Source: Chryseobacterium vaccae (lineage in GTDB: Bacteria > Bacteroidota > Bacteroidia > Flavobacteriales > Weeksellaceae). From it: a stretch of DNA of 64,000 bases. Positions 19,897-27,495 of the stretch are shown here, one piece after another. Below the pieces are notes generated by a model that ran no database searches, had not been told where the DNA came from, and worked only from the letters and a program-made list of their open reading frames with translations. The position numbers and the translations under genes were made by a program. Location of the stretch: contig NZ_VSWH01000001.1 in assembly GCF_009602705.1 (NCBI RefSeq), positions 4,699,001 to 4,763,000 of the forward strand. The letters run 5' to 3'. Positions within the stretch are counted from its first letter, which is position 1. Every line of letters begins with the position of its first letter.

Positions 19897-19900
19897 GCTT

Positions 19901-21097
19901 ATGAATTTAGATTTCAAAATTAAAAATTTACTTCTGATTTGCCTAATTTTTTTGGGAGTATTCAATCAATATTATTCTCAGAGCCAAGATCAAACAGATT
20001 TTAAAACAGGGGCCGATCAGCCGGAAGTTTATCTGCCGTTACTGAAAAATAAAACGATTGGTGTTGTGACGAATCAGACTGGACTGATGAGCGACAGAAC
20101 CCATGTCGTAGATTTTCTGGTTAAAAATAATATTAAAATCAAAACGATTTTTGCACCGGAACATGGTTTCAGAGGAGATGCAGATGCCGGAGAAAAAGTA
20201 AAAAACGGAGTAGATGTGAAAACCGGAATTCCCATCATTTCTTTATATGGAAACAACAAGAAACCTAAACCTGAACAGTTGAAAGGAATTGATGTTGTTG
20301 TGTTTGATATCCAGGATGTTGGGGTGAGGTTTTACACTTATATTTCTACATTAGCCTACCTCATGGAAGCCGGAGCTGAAAATAATGTTGAGGTCATGGT
20401 ACTGGATCGTCCCAATCCTCATGACGGGTATACAGACGGGCCTGTCTTAAGAAAAAAATGGTCAAGTTTTGTAGGAATGCACGAAGTTCCTGTAGTATAT
20501 GGGCTGACGATAGGAGAATACGGTAAAATGGTAAATGGTGAAAGCTGGCTGAAAAATGGAGTTCAGGCAAAATACACCCTGATCCCGATGAAAAATTATC
20601 ATAAAAAACAGCGGTATCCTATTTTAGATAAGCCTTCTCCCAACCTTCCGAATGATCAATCAATCAATCTGTACCCAAGCTTATGCTTTTTTGAAGGAAC
20701 CCAGGTTTCTGCAGGAAGAGGAACAGATCTGCCGTTTCAGGTATACGGATCTCCGTGGACGCCGGAACTGCCTTATCAGTTTACTCCAAAACCTAATTTC
20801 GGGGCAAAAGATCCCTTCCTGAATGGGAAACTCTGCTATGGGGAAAACCTTTCAGAATACCCGAAAGATCTTCGGGAACTTAATCTCGAATGGCTTATGA
20901 AAGCTTATAAAAATTATAAAAATCCACAGCAGAATTTCTTTCTTGAAAATTTGTTTTTTGATAAACTGGCGGGAACAGATGAGTTCAGAAAACAGATTAT
21001 TGCCGGAAAATCAATTCAGGAAATCAAAGCCTCCTGGAAAAATGATCTGGAAAAATTTGAAAAAATCCGTACCAAATATGTGGTGTATCAGGATTAA
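19901..21097 (+). CDS. DUF1343 protein (NamZ-type exo-beta-N-acetylmuramidase), exported
   Basis: About 398 aa from ATG 19901, which gives a proper signal peptide (NLLLICLIFLGVFNQYYSQ). The frame runs upstream to 19736, but that would hide the signal sequence inside the protein. Family marks are VTNQTGLMSDRTHVVDFL, FAPEHGFRGDADAGE, and later DRPNPHDG and EGTQVSAGRGTDLPFQ. DUF1343 proteins have been shown to be exo-acting N-acetylmuramidases (NamZ) that trim MurNAc from peptidoglycan fragments, suggesting a role in wall recycling or scavenging. A repeat element lies 23 bp after the stop. Confidence 0.88.
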   Translation: MNLDFKIKNLLLICLIFLGVFNQYYSQSQDQTDFKTGADQPEVYLPLLKNKTIGVVTNQTGLMSDRTHVVDFLVKNNIKIKTIFAPEHGFRGDADAGEKVKNGVDVKTGIPIISLYGNNKKPKPEQLKGIDVVVFDIQDVGVRFYTYISTLAYLMEAGAENNVEVMVLDRPNPHDGYTDGPVLRKKWSSFVGMHEVPVVYGLTIGEYGKMVNGESWLKNGVQAKYTLIPMKNYHKKQRYPILDKPSPNLPNDQSINLYPSLCFFEGTQVSAGRGTDLPFQVYGSPWTPELPYQFTPKPNFGAKDPFLNGKLCYGENLSEYPKDLRELNLEWLMKAYKNYKNPQQNFFLENLFFDKLAGTDEFRKQIIAGKSIQEIKASWKNDLEKFEKIRTKYVVYQD

Positions 21098-21120
21098 TTA
21101 ATTGAAGAAATTATAAAGTT

Positions 21121-21293
21121 GGAAGCTGGAAGAGGGATGCTGGAAGTTACTTTTAGTTATAGGTATTGAAAGCCACCAGAAAATCAAATTAAATAAAAGC
21201 AGATCAACATTTGCTCTTAATGACTTTCAAAAACTTCCTTCTTCCATCATCCAGCTTCAAACCTGCATCTATCAGATATTCTTATCCTGAACT
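21121..21293 (+). repeat. 3'-end-associated repeat element, copy A (full length)
   Basis: It begins with a 31-bp head (21121-21151; starts GGAAGCTGGAAGAGGG, ends CTGGAAGTTACT). A partial inverted arm follows at 21232-21258 (AACTTCCTTCTTCC), and a tail (TTCAAACCTGCATCTATCAG, then ATATTCTTATCC) that also occurs in copy D. It lies 23 bp downstream of the NamZ stop codon and in the same orientation. Confidence 0.7.
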
Positions 21294-21301
21294 TACGTTA
21301 A

Positions 21302-21508
21302 TTAATCAAAGTTTTGTGGAGGCTTATTATCATTCTTACCTTTATTCAGAATGAAAAGTCCTACAGATAATCCGATAACTCCGGCAAAGGCTGTCATCAG
21401 GGCTCTTTCCATTTTGTCAGGCTGATTATTCCCGAGATAATTCATTAAAAAAAGGATCACAAAAGTGGTCACTGAAATGATAATATGATTTTTTCCGAAC
21501 AGTTTCAT
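21302..21508 (-). CDS. small membrane protein, 68 aa
   Basis: It has two predicted transmembrane helices (about 8-26 and 37-55) joined by a short charged loop, and a polar tail. I do not recognise a family. It is the last gene of a three-gene operon (thioredoxin protein, DUF3575 barrel, this), 5 bp after the previous stop. A small inner-membrane accessory protein is all that can be said. Confidence 0.65.
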   Translation of the reverse strand: MKLFGKNHIIISVTTFVILFLMNYLGNNQPDKMERALMTAFAGVIGLSVGLFILNKGKNDNKPPQNFD

Positions 21509-21513
21509 GAAGA

Positions 21514-22143
21514 TTATTTTATCTGGTAAGAAATCATAACACCTCCTCTATAAGGGATGATCTCGCCACTTTTATTATATTTTTGAGCCATATCGTAGCG
21601 TTTGCCACTTTCACGGTCGTATCCTTTGTAGAAATCCTGAGAGGTACCTATACCTGCATAGATGTCCATGTTCCAGCGGTCGGATAATTGAAATTGGTAT
21701 CCTCCTGTAATACCAAATATAAGAGAATATCCCTTTTGATACATATTTGATCTAATGAAAGTTTCCCCTCTTTCATTACCATACAGATTATCATTCCAAT
21801 AATCCCATTTCTGCAGAACAAATGCTGATGCAGCAATGTTAGCTCCTATATACCAATGGTTGAAAGCTTTGTTAAAATAATATCTTCCTTCTACCGAAAC
21901 AGAATAATACTGCAGTTCATGTCCTGCAAATGATTTCCATGGAGAGACAAGAACATCTCCCTGAAGCGTATATTTTTCACTCAGCTGTTTCTCTGCGGCA
22001 ATATTAATTACACCAATAGGAATAAGAACGGCATTGCCTTTCAGATATAATTTCTTTTCCTGTTCGGGTTCCTGCTCCTGGGCTGATAATGTTCCTATAG
22101 ACAGGATTGCAAAGAGTCCGGCGAGAAATTTTTGTTTCATCAT
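21514..22143 (-). CDS. DUF3575 outer-membrane beta-barrel protein
   Basis: The 209-aa protein has a signal peptide (LFAILSIGTLSAQ). It then has alternating strands rich in aromatic residues (YSVSVEGRYYF, YSLIFGITGGYQFQL), as in small eight-stranded outer-membrane barrels. The GNAVLIPIGVINIAAEKQL start is typical of DUF3575, a family of unknown function in Bacteroidota. It lies 5 bp from the thioredoxin gene upstream and the small membrane protein downstream, so all three are one operon. Confidence 0.8.
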   Translation of the reverse strand: MMKQKFLAGLFAILSIGTLSAQEQEPEQEKKLYLKGNAVLIPIGVINIAAEKQLSEKYTLQGDVLVSPWKSFAGHELQYYSVSVEGRYYFNKAFNHWYIGANIAASAFVLQKWDYWNDNLYGNERGETFIRSNMYQKGYSLIFGITGGYQFQLSDRWNMDIYAGIGTSQDFYKGYDRESGKRYDMAQKYNKSGEIIPYRGGVMISYQIK

Positions 22144-22148
22144 TAATT

Positions 22149-23330
22149 TTATTTTAGTTGATTTAGTAATTCATCTGCAAGGTTATAGTCTTTATGGGAT
22201 TGAATGGCTATATTCTTTGACATGGTTGCATACGTCTTGGCCAACTGTTTATTTCCGGTCAGGAAGTAGAGTTTGGCCAGAATATAAGTGTTTTCAGAGG
22301 TTTCGCCCCGCATTACAGATTTCTCAGCCCATTCTGTGGCTTTCTTTAATGATGATGGCGTTTTTATGTGATCACTGAATACCCACGCAGCTCTTAGAAG
22401 CTCATTGGGATCATAGGCATCAGAATTTTTGTAATAATCCATAGCAGCTTTTTCAAACTCAGGATAGTTGGCATGCTGCTCATAATAGCTTAGCTTAGTC
22501 TGGTTAAGCTTAGACAGAGCAAGCTCTTTTCCTACCAACGGTTCAGCAGATTTCATGAAAAAATCCTCGTTGATCTTTTTATTTTTATCATCGATGGATT
22601 GTGCTAAGATTTTCGAGAGTTTTAGTTGGCTGTCGAATTCTTTGTAGGTATCTTCCGGAAGGTATTTTACAATATCGGATTTTCTTGATGAAAATGTTTT
22701 ATAGTTGCTGTCTTCAGTAGACTTCAGAAAAAACAGAAGAAAACCTATTTCTTCTTTGGAAAGTTCTTCTGTAGCTTTTTTATTTTCAAAATATCTTTCA
22801 GATGCTTTTTTAGCGAAATCATAATCAGAGCTAGAGTTCAGCTTCATAATATTGATCAGAAATGCAGGATCTTTTTCACCTTTGGCAAAACGTTCTTTTA
22901 AAGAACCCTTTTTGTTGGAAGGAGAGTTGATATCCTGAGCCATAGCTACAAAAAGACCTTCTTCCATGTAGCCGGAATTCTGAGAAACCAGTTCACCTTC
23001 TCCATTTAAAAAAAGGTAAGTAGGATAGGAACGTACTCCAAATTTAGCCGCGATTTCCCTGCCTTCTCCCTTCTCCATATCGAATCTGGCATTAATGAAA
23101 TTGGCATTATAATAATCTCCGACAGATTTTTGGGTAAAAACATTTTTCTCCATCATCTTGCAGGGTCCGCACCAGGCCGCATAAGCATCTATAAAGACCA
23201 GTTTTTTTTCTTTTTTGGCCTTGGCTATAATATCTTTAAACGGTAATTCCTGAAACTGGATGGCTTCCTGAGCCAGTATAATGACAGAACAAAAAACAAA
23301 TATTCCGGAGATCAGTTTCTTCATTTTCAA
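22149..23330 (-). CDS. exported thioredoxin-family protein with C-terminal helical repeats
   Basis: The 393-aa protein has a signal peptide, so the fold acts in the periplasm. The thioredoxin domain (about 28-135) has the active site WCGPCK near residue 53 and the cis-proline segment VRSYPTYLF. The remaining 250 residues are helical and resemble degenerate TPR repeats near the end (SENTYILAKLYFLTGNKQLAKTYA). It probably reduces or isomerises disulfides in a bound partner. The start could be the first ATG or the second, two codons later. Confidence 0.85.
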   Translation of the reverse strand: MKMKKLISGIFVFCSVIILAQEAIQFQELPFKDIIAKAKKEKKLVFIDAYAAWCGPCKMMEKNVFTQKSVGDYYNANFINARFDMEKGEGREIAAKFGVRSYPTYLFLNGEGELVSQNSGYMEEGLFVAMAQDINSPSNKKGSLKERFAKGEKDPAFLINIMKLNSSSDYDFAKKASERYFENKKATEELSKEEIGFLLFFLKSTEDSNYKTFSSRKSDIVKYLPEDTYKEFDSQLKLSKILAQSIDDKNKKINEDFFMKSAEPLVGKELALSKLNQTKLSYYEQHANYPEFEKAAMDYYKNSDAYDPNELLRAAWVFSDHIKTPSSLKKATEWAEKSVMRGETSENTYILAKLYFLTGNKQLAKTYATMSKNIAIQSHKDYNLADELLNQLK

Positions 23331-23437
23331 ATAAAATTTACAGGCGAAGATAGGTAATTTCCGAAATATAGGCAGTGAAATTGAGGAGGCAGAACTCTAT
23401 ATTAACTATTTTTAAGACTATCATTTTTGTTTTATAA

Positions 23438-23462
23438 TAAAAAAACAGGCCTAAAGCCTGTT
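23438..23462 (-). terminator. intrinsic terminator of the alpha/beta hydrolase gene
   Basis: A 7-bp stem (AACAGGC / GCCTGTT, read on the minus strand with TTTAG between) is followed by TTTTTTT. It lies 26 bp after the stop at 23488. Confidence 0.8.
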
Positions 23463-23487
23463 GATTATAGTAAGTTTAAAGCAAGTT

Positions 23488-24183
23488 TCAAGAAACTGCA
23501 TTAACTGCTTCTTTGATCAGTTCTGTAATTTCCTTGGGATGAGTCGCTAATGAGGCATGGCTGGCATCCAGATGAATGATTTTTTTCGGATTCATTCTTT
23601 CTGCCATTTCTTTTTCTGTTTCAGGAGGGATCATACGGTCATTATCTGATACCTGATACCAGCTAGGTTTGGTTTTCCAGGCAGGTTCTCCGGCTTCTGC
23701 AGCAAAAATACTCCCGTGGATAGGCTTTTGAGATAAAGACATTACAACAGAATCTTCAGGATTTAAGTCCTGCGCAAAACTTTCATGGAATTTGTCATAT
23801 TTTATCCATAAAAACCCTTTGGCATCCGGAACAATATTGGCTGCTCCTGAAGGTTGATCCCTGCGTCCGAAAATTCCTCCCAGACTTTCGCCTTTATCAG
23901 GTGCAAAAGCTGCAATATAAACAAGTCCTGCTACTTTATCATGATGACCGGCACCGGAAATTACAGCTCCTCCATAGGAATGTCCTACCAAAATAACTTT
24001 GCCTTCCTGCAGGTCAATCAGGTCCTTTGTTTTCTGAATATCGTCTTCCATAGACGTTAAAGGATTCTGTACGCTTCTTACGGTATATCCTTCATGGTGA
24101 AGGTTTTCAATAACATGTCTCCAGTGTGAGCCATCCCCCCATGCTCCGTGAACTAAAACGATCGTAACATTTTTATTTTCCAT
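23488..24183 (-). CDS. alpha/beta hydrolase (esterase-like)
   Basis: The 231-aa protein has the oxyanion motif LVHGAWGDGSHW near residue 12, the nucleophile elbow GHSYGG near 69, and a late histidine in LDASHASLATHP near 207. It is the EstC/salicylate-esterase-like group of small cytoplasmic hydrolases. The substrate is unknown. A Crp/Fnr-type regulator lies just upstream on the same strand, but with a 60-bp gap that contains a good -7 box, so the gene probably has its own promoter. Confidence 0.85.
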   Translation of the reverse strand: MENKNVTIVLVHGAWGDGSHWRHVIENLHHEGYTVRSVQNPLTSMEDDIQKTKDLIDLQEGKVILVGHSYGGAVISGAGHHDKVAGLVYIAAFAPDKGESLGGIFGRRDQPSGAANIVPDAKGFLWIKYDKFHESFAQDLNPEDSVVMSLSQKPIHGSIFAAEAGEPAWKTKPSWYQVSDNDRMIPPETEKEMAERMNPKKIIHLDASHASLATHPKEITELIKEAVNAVS

Positions 24184-24203
24184 ATACTTTAGATTTTGTA
24201 CTA

Positions 24204-24211
24204 CAAATTTA
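24204..24211 (-). promoter_or_regulatory. candidate -7 box of the alpha/beta hydrolase gene
   Basis: The minus strand reads TAAATTTG (TAnnTTTG), 21 bp upstream of the ATG. Confidence 0.45.
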
Positions 24212-24243
24212 GGATGCTGATGGTGAAAAAATGTTCACTTTAG

Positions 24244-24828
24244 TTAACGTTTTAAAGTCCGGTTCCGGATTCGGCTTAAAGACTGAGGTTTTATCCCTAG
24301 ATAACTGGCAATATGTTTCTGGGCAACCAGCTGAAAAATTTTTGGGTTTTCGGTGAGAAGTCTGTGGTATCTTTTTTCAGGTGAATAATAGAGAAGCTCT
24401 TCAATTCTTTTTTTGGCGTTCAGATAAATAACTTCTGTCATTTTTCTTCCGAACTCCTGCCAGTAGGCATCTTTCTGATACAGTTTCTGAAGATCATCTT
24501 TATGAAGCAGCAGAACCTCTGAATCTCTTACCGCTTTGATATTCATTTTTGAACGGGTGCTGCAAAGAATACTTTCATAATCCGTAAAAAAGTAATTGTC
24601 AAAATGAAACGTGAAATTAACGTCCTCACCATTTTCATTGAGGTAAAAGGTTCTCATAAATCCGGTTTTTAAAAAACCTAAATATTGACATTCATCACCC
24701 TCCTGCAGGAAAAAATCTGATTTTTTATAAACTGCTTCCTGCAGATAACCACAGAATTCTTCATAATGGGCTTCGTCAACCAAAAACAGAGGACCATATG
24801 TAGCGTATTCGTTGAGGATATTTTTCAT
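24244..24828 (-). CDS. Crp/Fnr-family transcriptional regulator
   Basis: The 194-aa protein has a cyclic-nucleotide-binding-like beta roll (about 30-125; YKKSDFFLQEGDECQYLGFL). A C-terminal helix-turn-helix follows (LVAQKHIASYLGIKPQSLSR, about 168-187), of the short type common in Bacteroidota. It has no cysteine cluster for an FNR iron-sulfur centre. The ligand is unknown; many Bacteroidota members lack nucleotide-binding residues. It may regulate the adjacent hydrolase. Confidence 0.87.
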   Translation of the reverse strand: MKNILNEYATYGPLFLVDEAHYEEFCGYLQEAVYKKSDFFLQEGDECQYLGFLKTGFMRTFYLNENGEDVNFTFHFDNYFFTDYESILCSTRSKMNIKAVRDSEVLLLHKDDLQKLYQKDAYWQEFGRKMTEVIYLNAKKRIEELLYYSPEKRYHRLLTENPKIFQLVAQKHIASYLGIKPQSLSRIRNRTLKR

Positions 24829-24981
24829 TATAAATATTATTTCGCCATATCTATAATACTAAATTATTAAAAACTGACGAAAAAAAAGAAGTGAAAATCA
24901 AAAATAATAGACAGACCATAAGAACGGGGGTATACGATTCCTATACATTCTGTTTTGTGAAAGACTTCTCTTATGTATAAT

Positions 24982-25521
24982 TTATTTACTTTGATACAAA
25001 ATACAAGTTTTTAACCTTTCATCATCTCTTAATAACGGATGTTCAAATTCTTTCACTTTCTCCAATCCAATTTTTTTCATTACGGCCTCTGATTTTATAT
25101 TAATTTTAGGAGCAATTGAATAAACTTTATCAATATTTAAATTTTTTTCAGCATATTCTAAACATCTTTTTGCTCCCTCTGTTGCAAACCCTTGATTCCA
25201 TTCATTACATTTTATTCTCCAGCCAATATCAATACACTGAGTAAAATCTGCCTCATAATTTTGCTCACTAAGTCCTATAAAACCAATAAATTCTTTGTTT
25301 TCTAATTTTTCAACAGCAAAATAGCAAAATCCATTTTTTTTGAATTGAATTTTCATTTTTTCAATAAATTCAATTGTTTGATTTTTAGTTAAAAGAGTAG
25401 GAAAAAATTCCATAACTCTTGAATCTGAATTTATTTTATATAATTCTTCTACATCTTTTTCTTCCCAATTTCTAAAACCAAGTCGGGTAGAAGTGAATAT
25501 ATATTTCTGTTCTTTTGTCAT
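24982..25521 (-). CDS. GNAT-family N-acetyltransferase (RimJ/RimL-like)
   Basis: About 179 aa from ATG 25521. The frame opens 12 codons further back, but MTKEQKYIFTSTRLGFRNW is the normal N-terminus of this group. GNAT signs are TSTRLGFRNWEEKDVEELY, IDIGWRIKCNEWNQGFATEG (acetyl-CoA loop) and SEAVMKKIGLEKV. It should acetylate a small molecule or protein N-terminus. The coding sequence is visibly more A/T-rich than its neighbours, which hints at recent acquisition. Confidence 0.85.
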   Translation of the reverse strand: MTKEQKYIFTSTRLGFRNWEEKDVEELYKINSDSRVMEFFPTLLTKNQTIEFIEKMKIQFKKNGFCYFAVEKLENKEFIGFIGLSEQNYEADFTQCIDIGWRIKCNEWNQGFATEGAKRCLEYAEKNLNIDKVYSIAPKINIKSEAVMKKIGLEKVKEFEHPLLRDDERLKTCILYQSK

Positions 25522-25796
25522 TATTATATTTTCTGTAAACAAAGATATTAAACTCATTTCTACATGAAAGCGTAAAGGTATAAAAGGTTACAGCCGGTGT
25601 ATCTTAGAGAAAACGGGTAGTAGTGTCAGAATATAGTCAGTTTTTTGATGTTTTTTATAAAAAATAGAATGATACTTTTAATTCACTTTATGGTCCTCAG
25701 ATCTTTGTTATATTTTTGCAAACGAATTAATTATCTGTAAAAGAAATACTAAAAAGGGATAAAATTTCACCCGGATTTCTTTTAAAGAAAATAGCA

Positions 25797-27392
25797 ATGC
25801 AGAAGAAATTGAACATTAACTTTAAACAAGCGCTCTCTCAAAAATCAGTTTACATCGCGGTATTGTCAGCCTGTATTATTGCGGTAACAGCTCTTGCTGT
25901 TCTCAGCTTTTTAATTACCAGAGATAGCCGGAAAAATACTGAAGATTTTGCCAGAAAAACCTTTGTCCGGAAATACGAGTCCGTAGAAAACGAATTCAAA
26001 AATATTGAAGATTATCAATATCTGCTCCGTGCGCTGATTCAGAAAGACGGGCTGAAAAACTATAAAGATTATTCTTCCGTTCTGAATGACCTGAACAAAA
26101 AACGGAACCTTCTGGCCTACAGCTGGTATTATTATGATAACAACAGTACAGGAAAGCCAGAGACCAATAGTCCTTTAACGGATATTTTCAGAAAAGCGGA
26201 CAATGCAGACCGATCCATTACCATAAAAAACAACAGACCCGGGCATTTTAAAGACCTTCTGGTCACCCGTAAAGACAGCATGTACTGGATAAGCTATGAT
26301 TCTCTTGCGCTGACAGGTAAAAACAGGCTGTATTATGGCTCTGCAGTGAGTTTAGATGATCTCCATCAGTACTTTATCAATGTAGATAAAAATTCTAATA
26401 CGTATGCTTATGTTTTTACAAAAGAAGGCATCTGTATTACCCATCCTGAGAAGAAATATCTTGGGAAAAGTATTTTTGAATTTACAGATATTAAACCTAA
26501 AGATACTTTGTGTAGTACGGCTAAATCTGGATATACTCAGGGAACTGCCATTTCAGAATACCTTGGAGTAGAAGTAACCCGGTTTATCAAGCCGTTGAAA
26601 ACAGATAATTTTGAAGGATACACCGTTGTTAATCATGTTAACTTCATCATCGATGAAAATATTTATAAGGTAAAAGCTTATACCACCTATATTTTCCTGG
26701 CGGCATTGTTTCTTATTGTCACTGTGTTTATTCTGTTTCAGAGATCTGTTAGGATAGCCTATAAGGAAAAAGAAAAAATACAGTCTGAAAAAAACCTGCT
26801 GCTGATTGAAAATGAGAAAATGCATAAAGCAGAAGTGTTGAACCAGCTTCGGCAGCTGAAAAATAATATCAATCCGCATTTTCTTTTCAATTCATTGAAT
26901 TCCCTGTATATGCTGATCGGGATTAATAAAGATAGCGCACAGAAATTCACCATGAACCTTTCCAGGATCTACAGGTATCTTATTGTGCCTCCAAAAGAAA
27001 ACAGGGTTCCCGTTGAGCAGGAAATTAATTTTATCCGGCAGTATATGGAACTTTTGAAAAGCAGGTTTGAAGAAGAGCTGACTTTTGAACTGAAGATTAA
27101 TGCTCCGGAAAGCTTAGAAAAAAAGATTCCTTATTTATCCCTTCAGATCGTAACGGAGAATGCGATAAAACATAATATAGCTACCATAGATCATCCTCTG
27201 GAAATCATGATTATCGTTGAAGAAGAGGCGGTTATTGTAAAGAATACTTGGCAGCCGAAAACAGAGCCCGTAGAGGGCGAAAAGTTTGGGATTGATTATT
27301 TGAATCAAATTTATGATTATTTTAGGATTAATTCTCTTAATATTTCAGTTGATGGTGAATATTTCGTATGTTTTTTGCCTTTAATGAAGTGA
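25797..27392 (+). CDS. membrane sensor histidine kinase of the LytS/YehU type
   Basis: The 531-aa protein has TM helices at about 17-40 and 296-315 enclosing a 255-residue Cache-like periplasmic sensor. A coiled linker and a His_kinase domain follow, with the phospho-acceptor in NNINPHFLFNSLNSLYML (His361). The N-box TENAIKHN lies at 453-460 and a degenerate G-box (KFGIDYLNQIY) follows. Kinases of this kind signal to LytTR response regulators; one is encoded 7.4 kb downstream after the metalloprotease and SusC/SusD genes. The ligand may be a peptide or a nutrient. Confidence 0.88.
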   Translation: MQKKLNINFKQALSQKSVYIAVLSACIIAVTALAVLSFLITRDSRKNTEDFARKTFVRKYESVENEFKNIEDYQYLLRALIQKDGLKNYKDYSSVLNDLNKKRNLLAYSWYYYDNNSTGKPETNSPLTDIFRKADNADRSITIKNNRPGHFKDLLVTRKDSMYWISYDSLALTGKNRLYYGSAVSLDDLHQYFINVDKNSNTYAYVFTKEGICITHPEKKYLGKSIFEFTDIKPKDTLCSTAKSGYTQGTAISEYLGVEVTRFIKPLKTDNFEGYTVVNHVNFIIDENIYKVKAYTTYIFLAALFLIVTVFILFQRSVRIAYKEKEKIQSEKNLLLIENEKMHKAEVLNQLRQLKNNINPHFLFNSLNSLYMLIGINKDSAQKFTMNLSRIYRYLIVPPKENRVPVEQEINFIRQYMELLKSRFEEELTFELKINAPESLEKKIPYLSLQIVTENAIKHNIATIDHPLEIMIIVEEEAVIVKNTWQPKTEPVEGEKFGIDYLNQIYDYFRINSLNISVDGEYFVCFLPLMK

Positions 27393-27465
27393 AAATAAAA
27401 ATCCATTCACTCCCGAAAAACTACCTTTCACTCCCTAACACTATATATAATATTGCTTTACCTTA

Positions 27466-27473
27466 TAGCTTTG
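27466..27473 (+). promoter_or_regulatory. candidate -7 box of the metalloprotease-SusCD operon
   Basis: TAGCTTTG matches TAnnTTTG, 22 bp before the ATG at 27496. No good -33 box is seen, which would fit a regulated promoter. Confidence 0.45.
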
Positions 27474-27495
27474 CCGGCTAAATCTACTATTTGGA

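Noticed and set aside
19736..19900. Extension of the NamZ gene into the permease gene
   Set aside because: It would bury a good signal peptide inside the protein.
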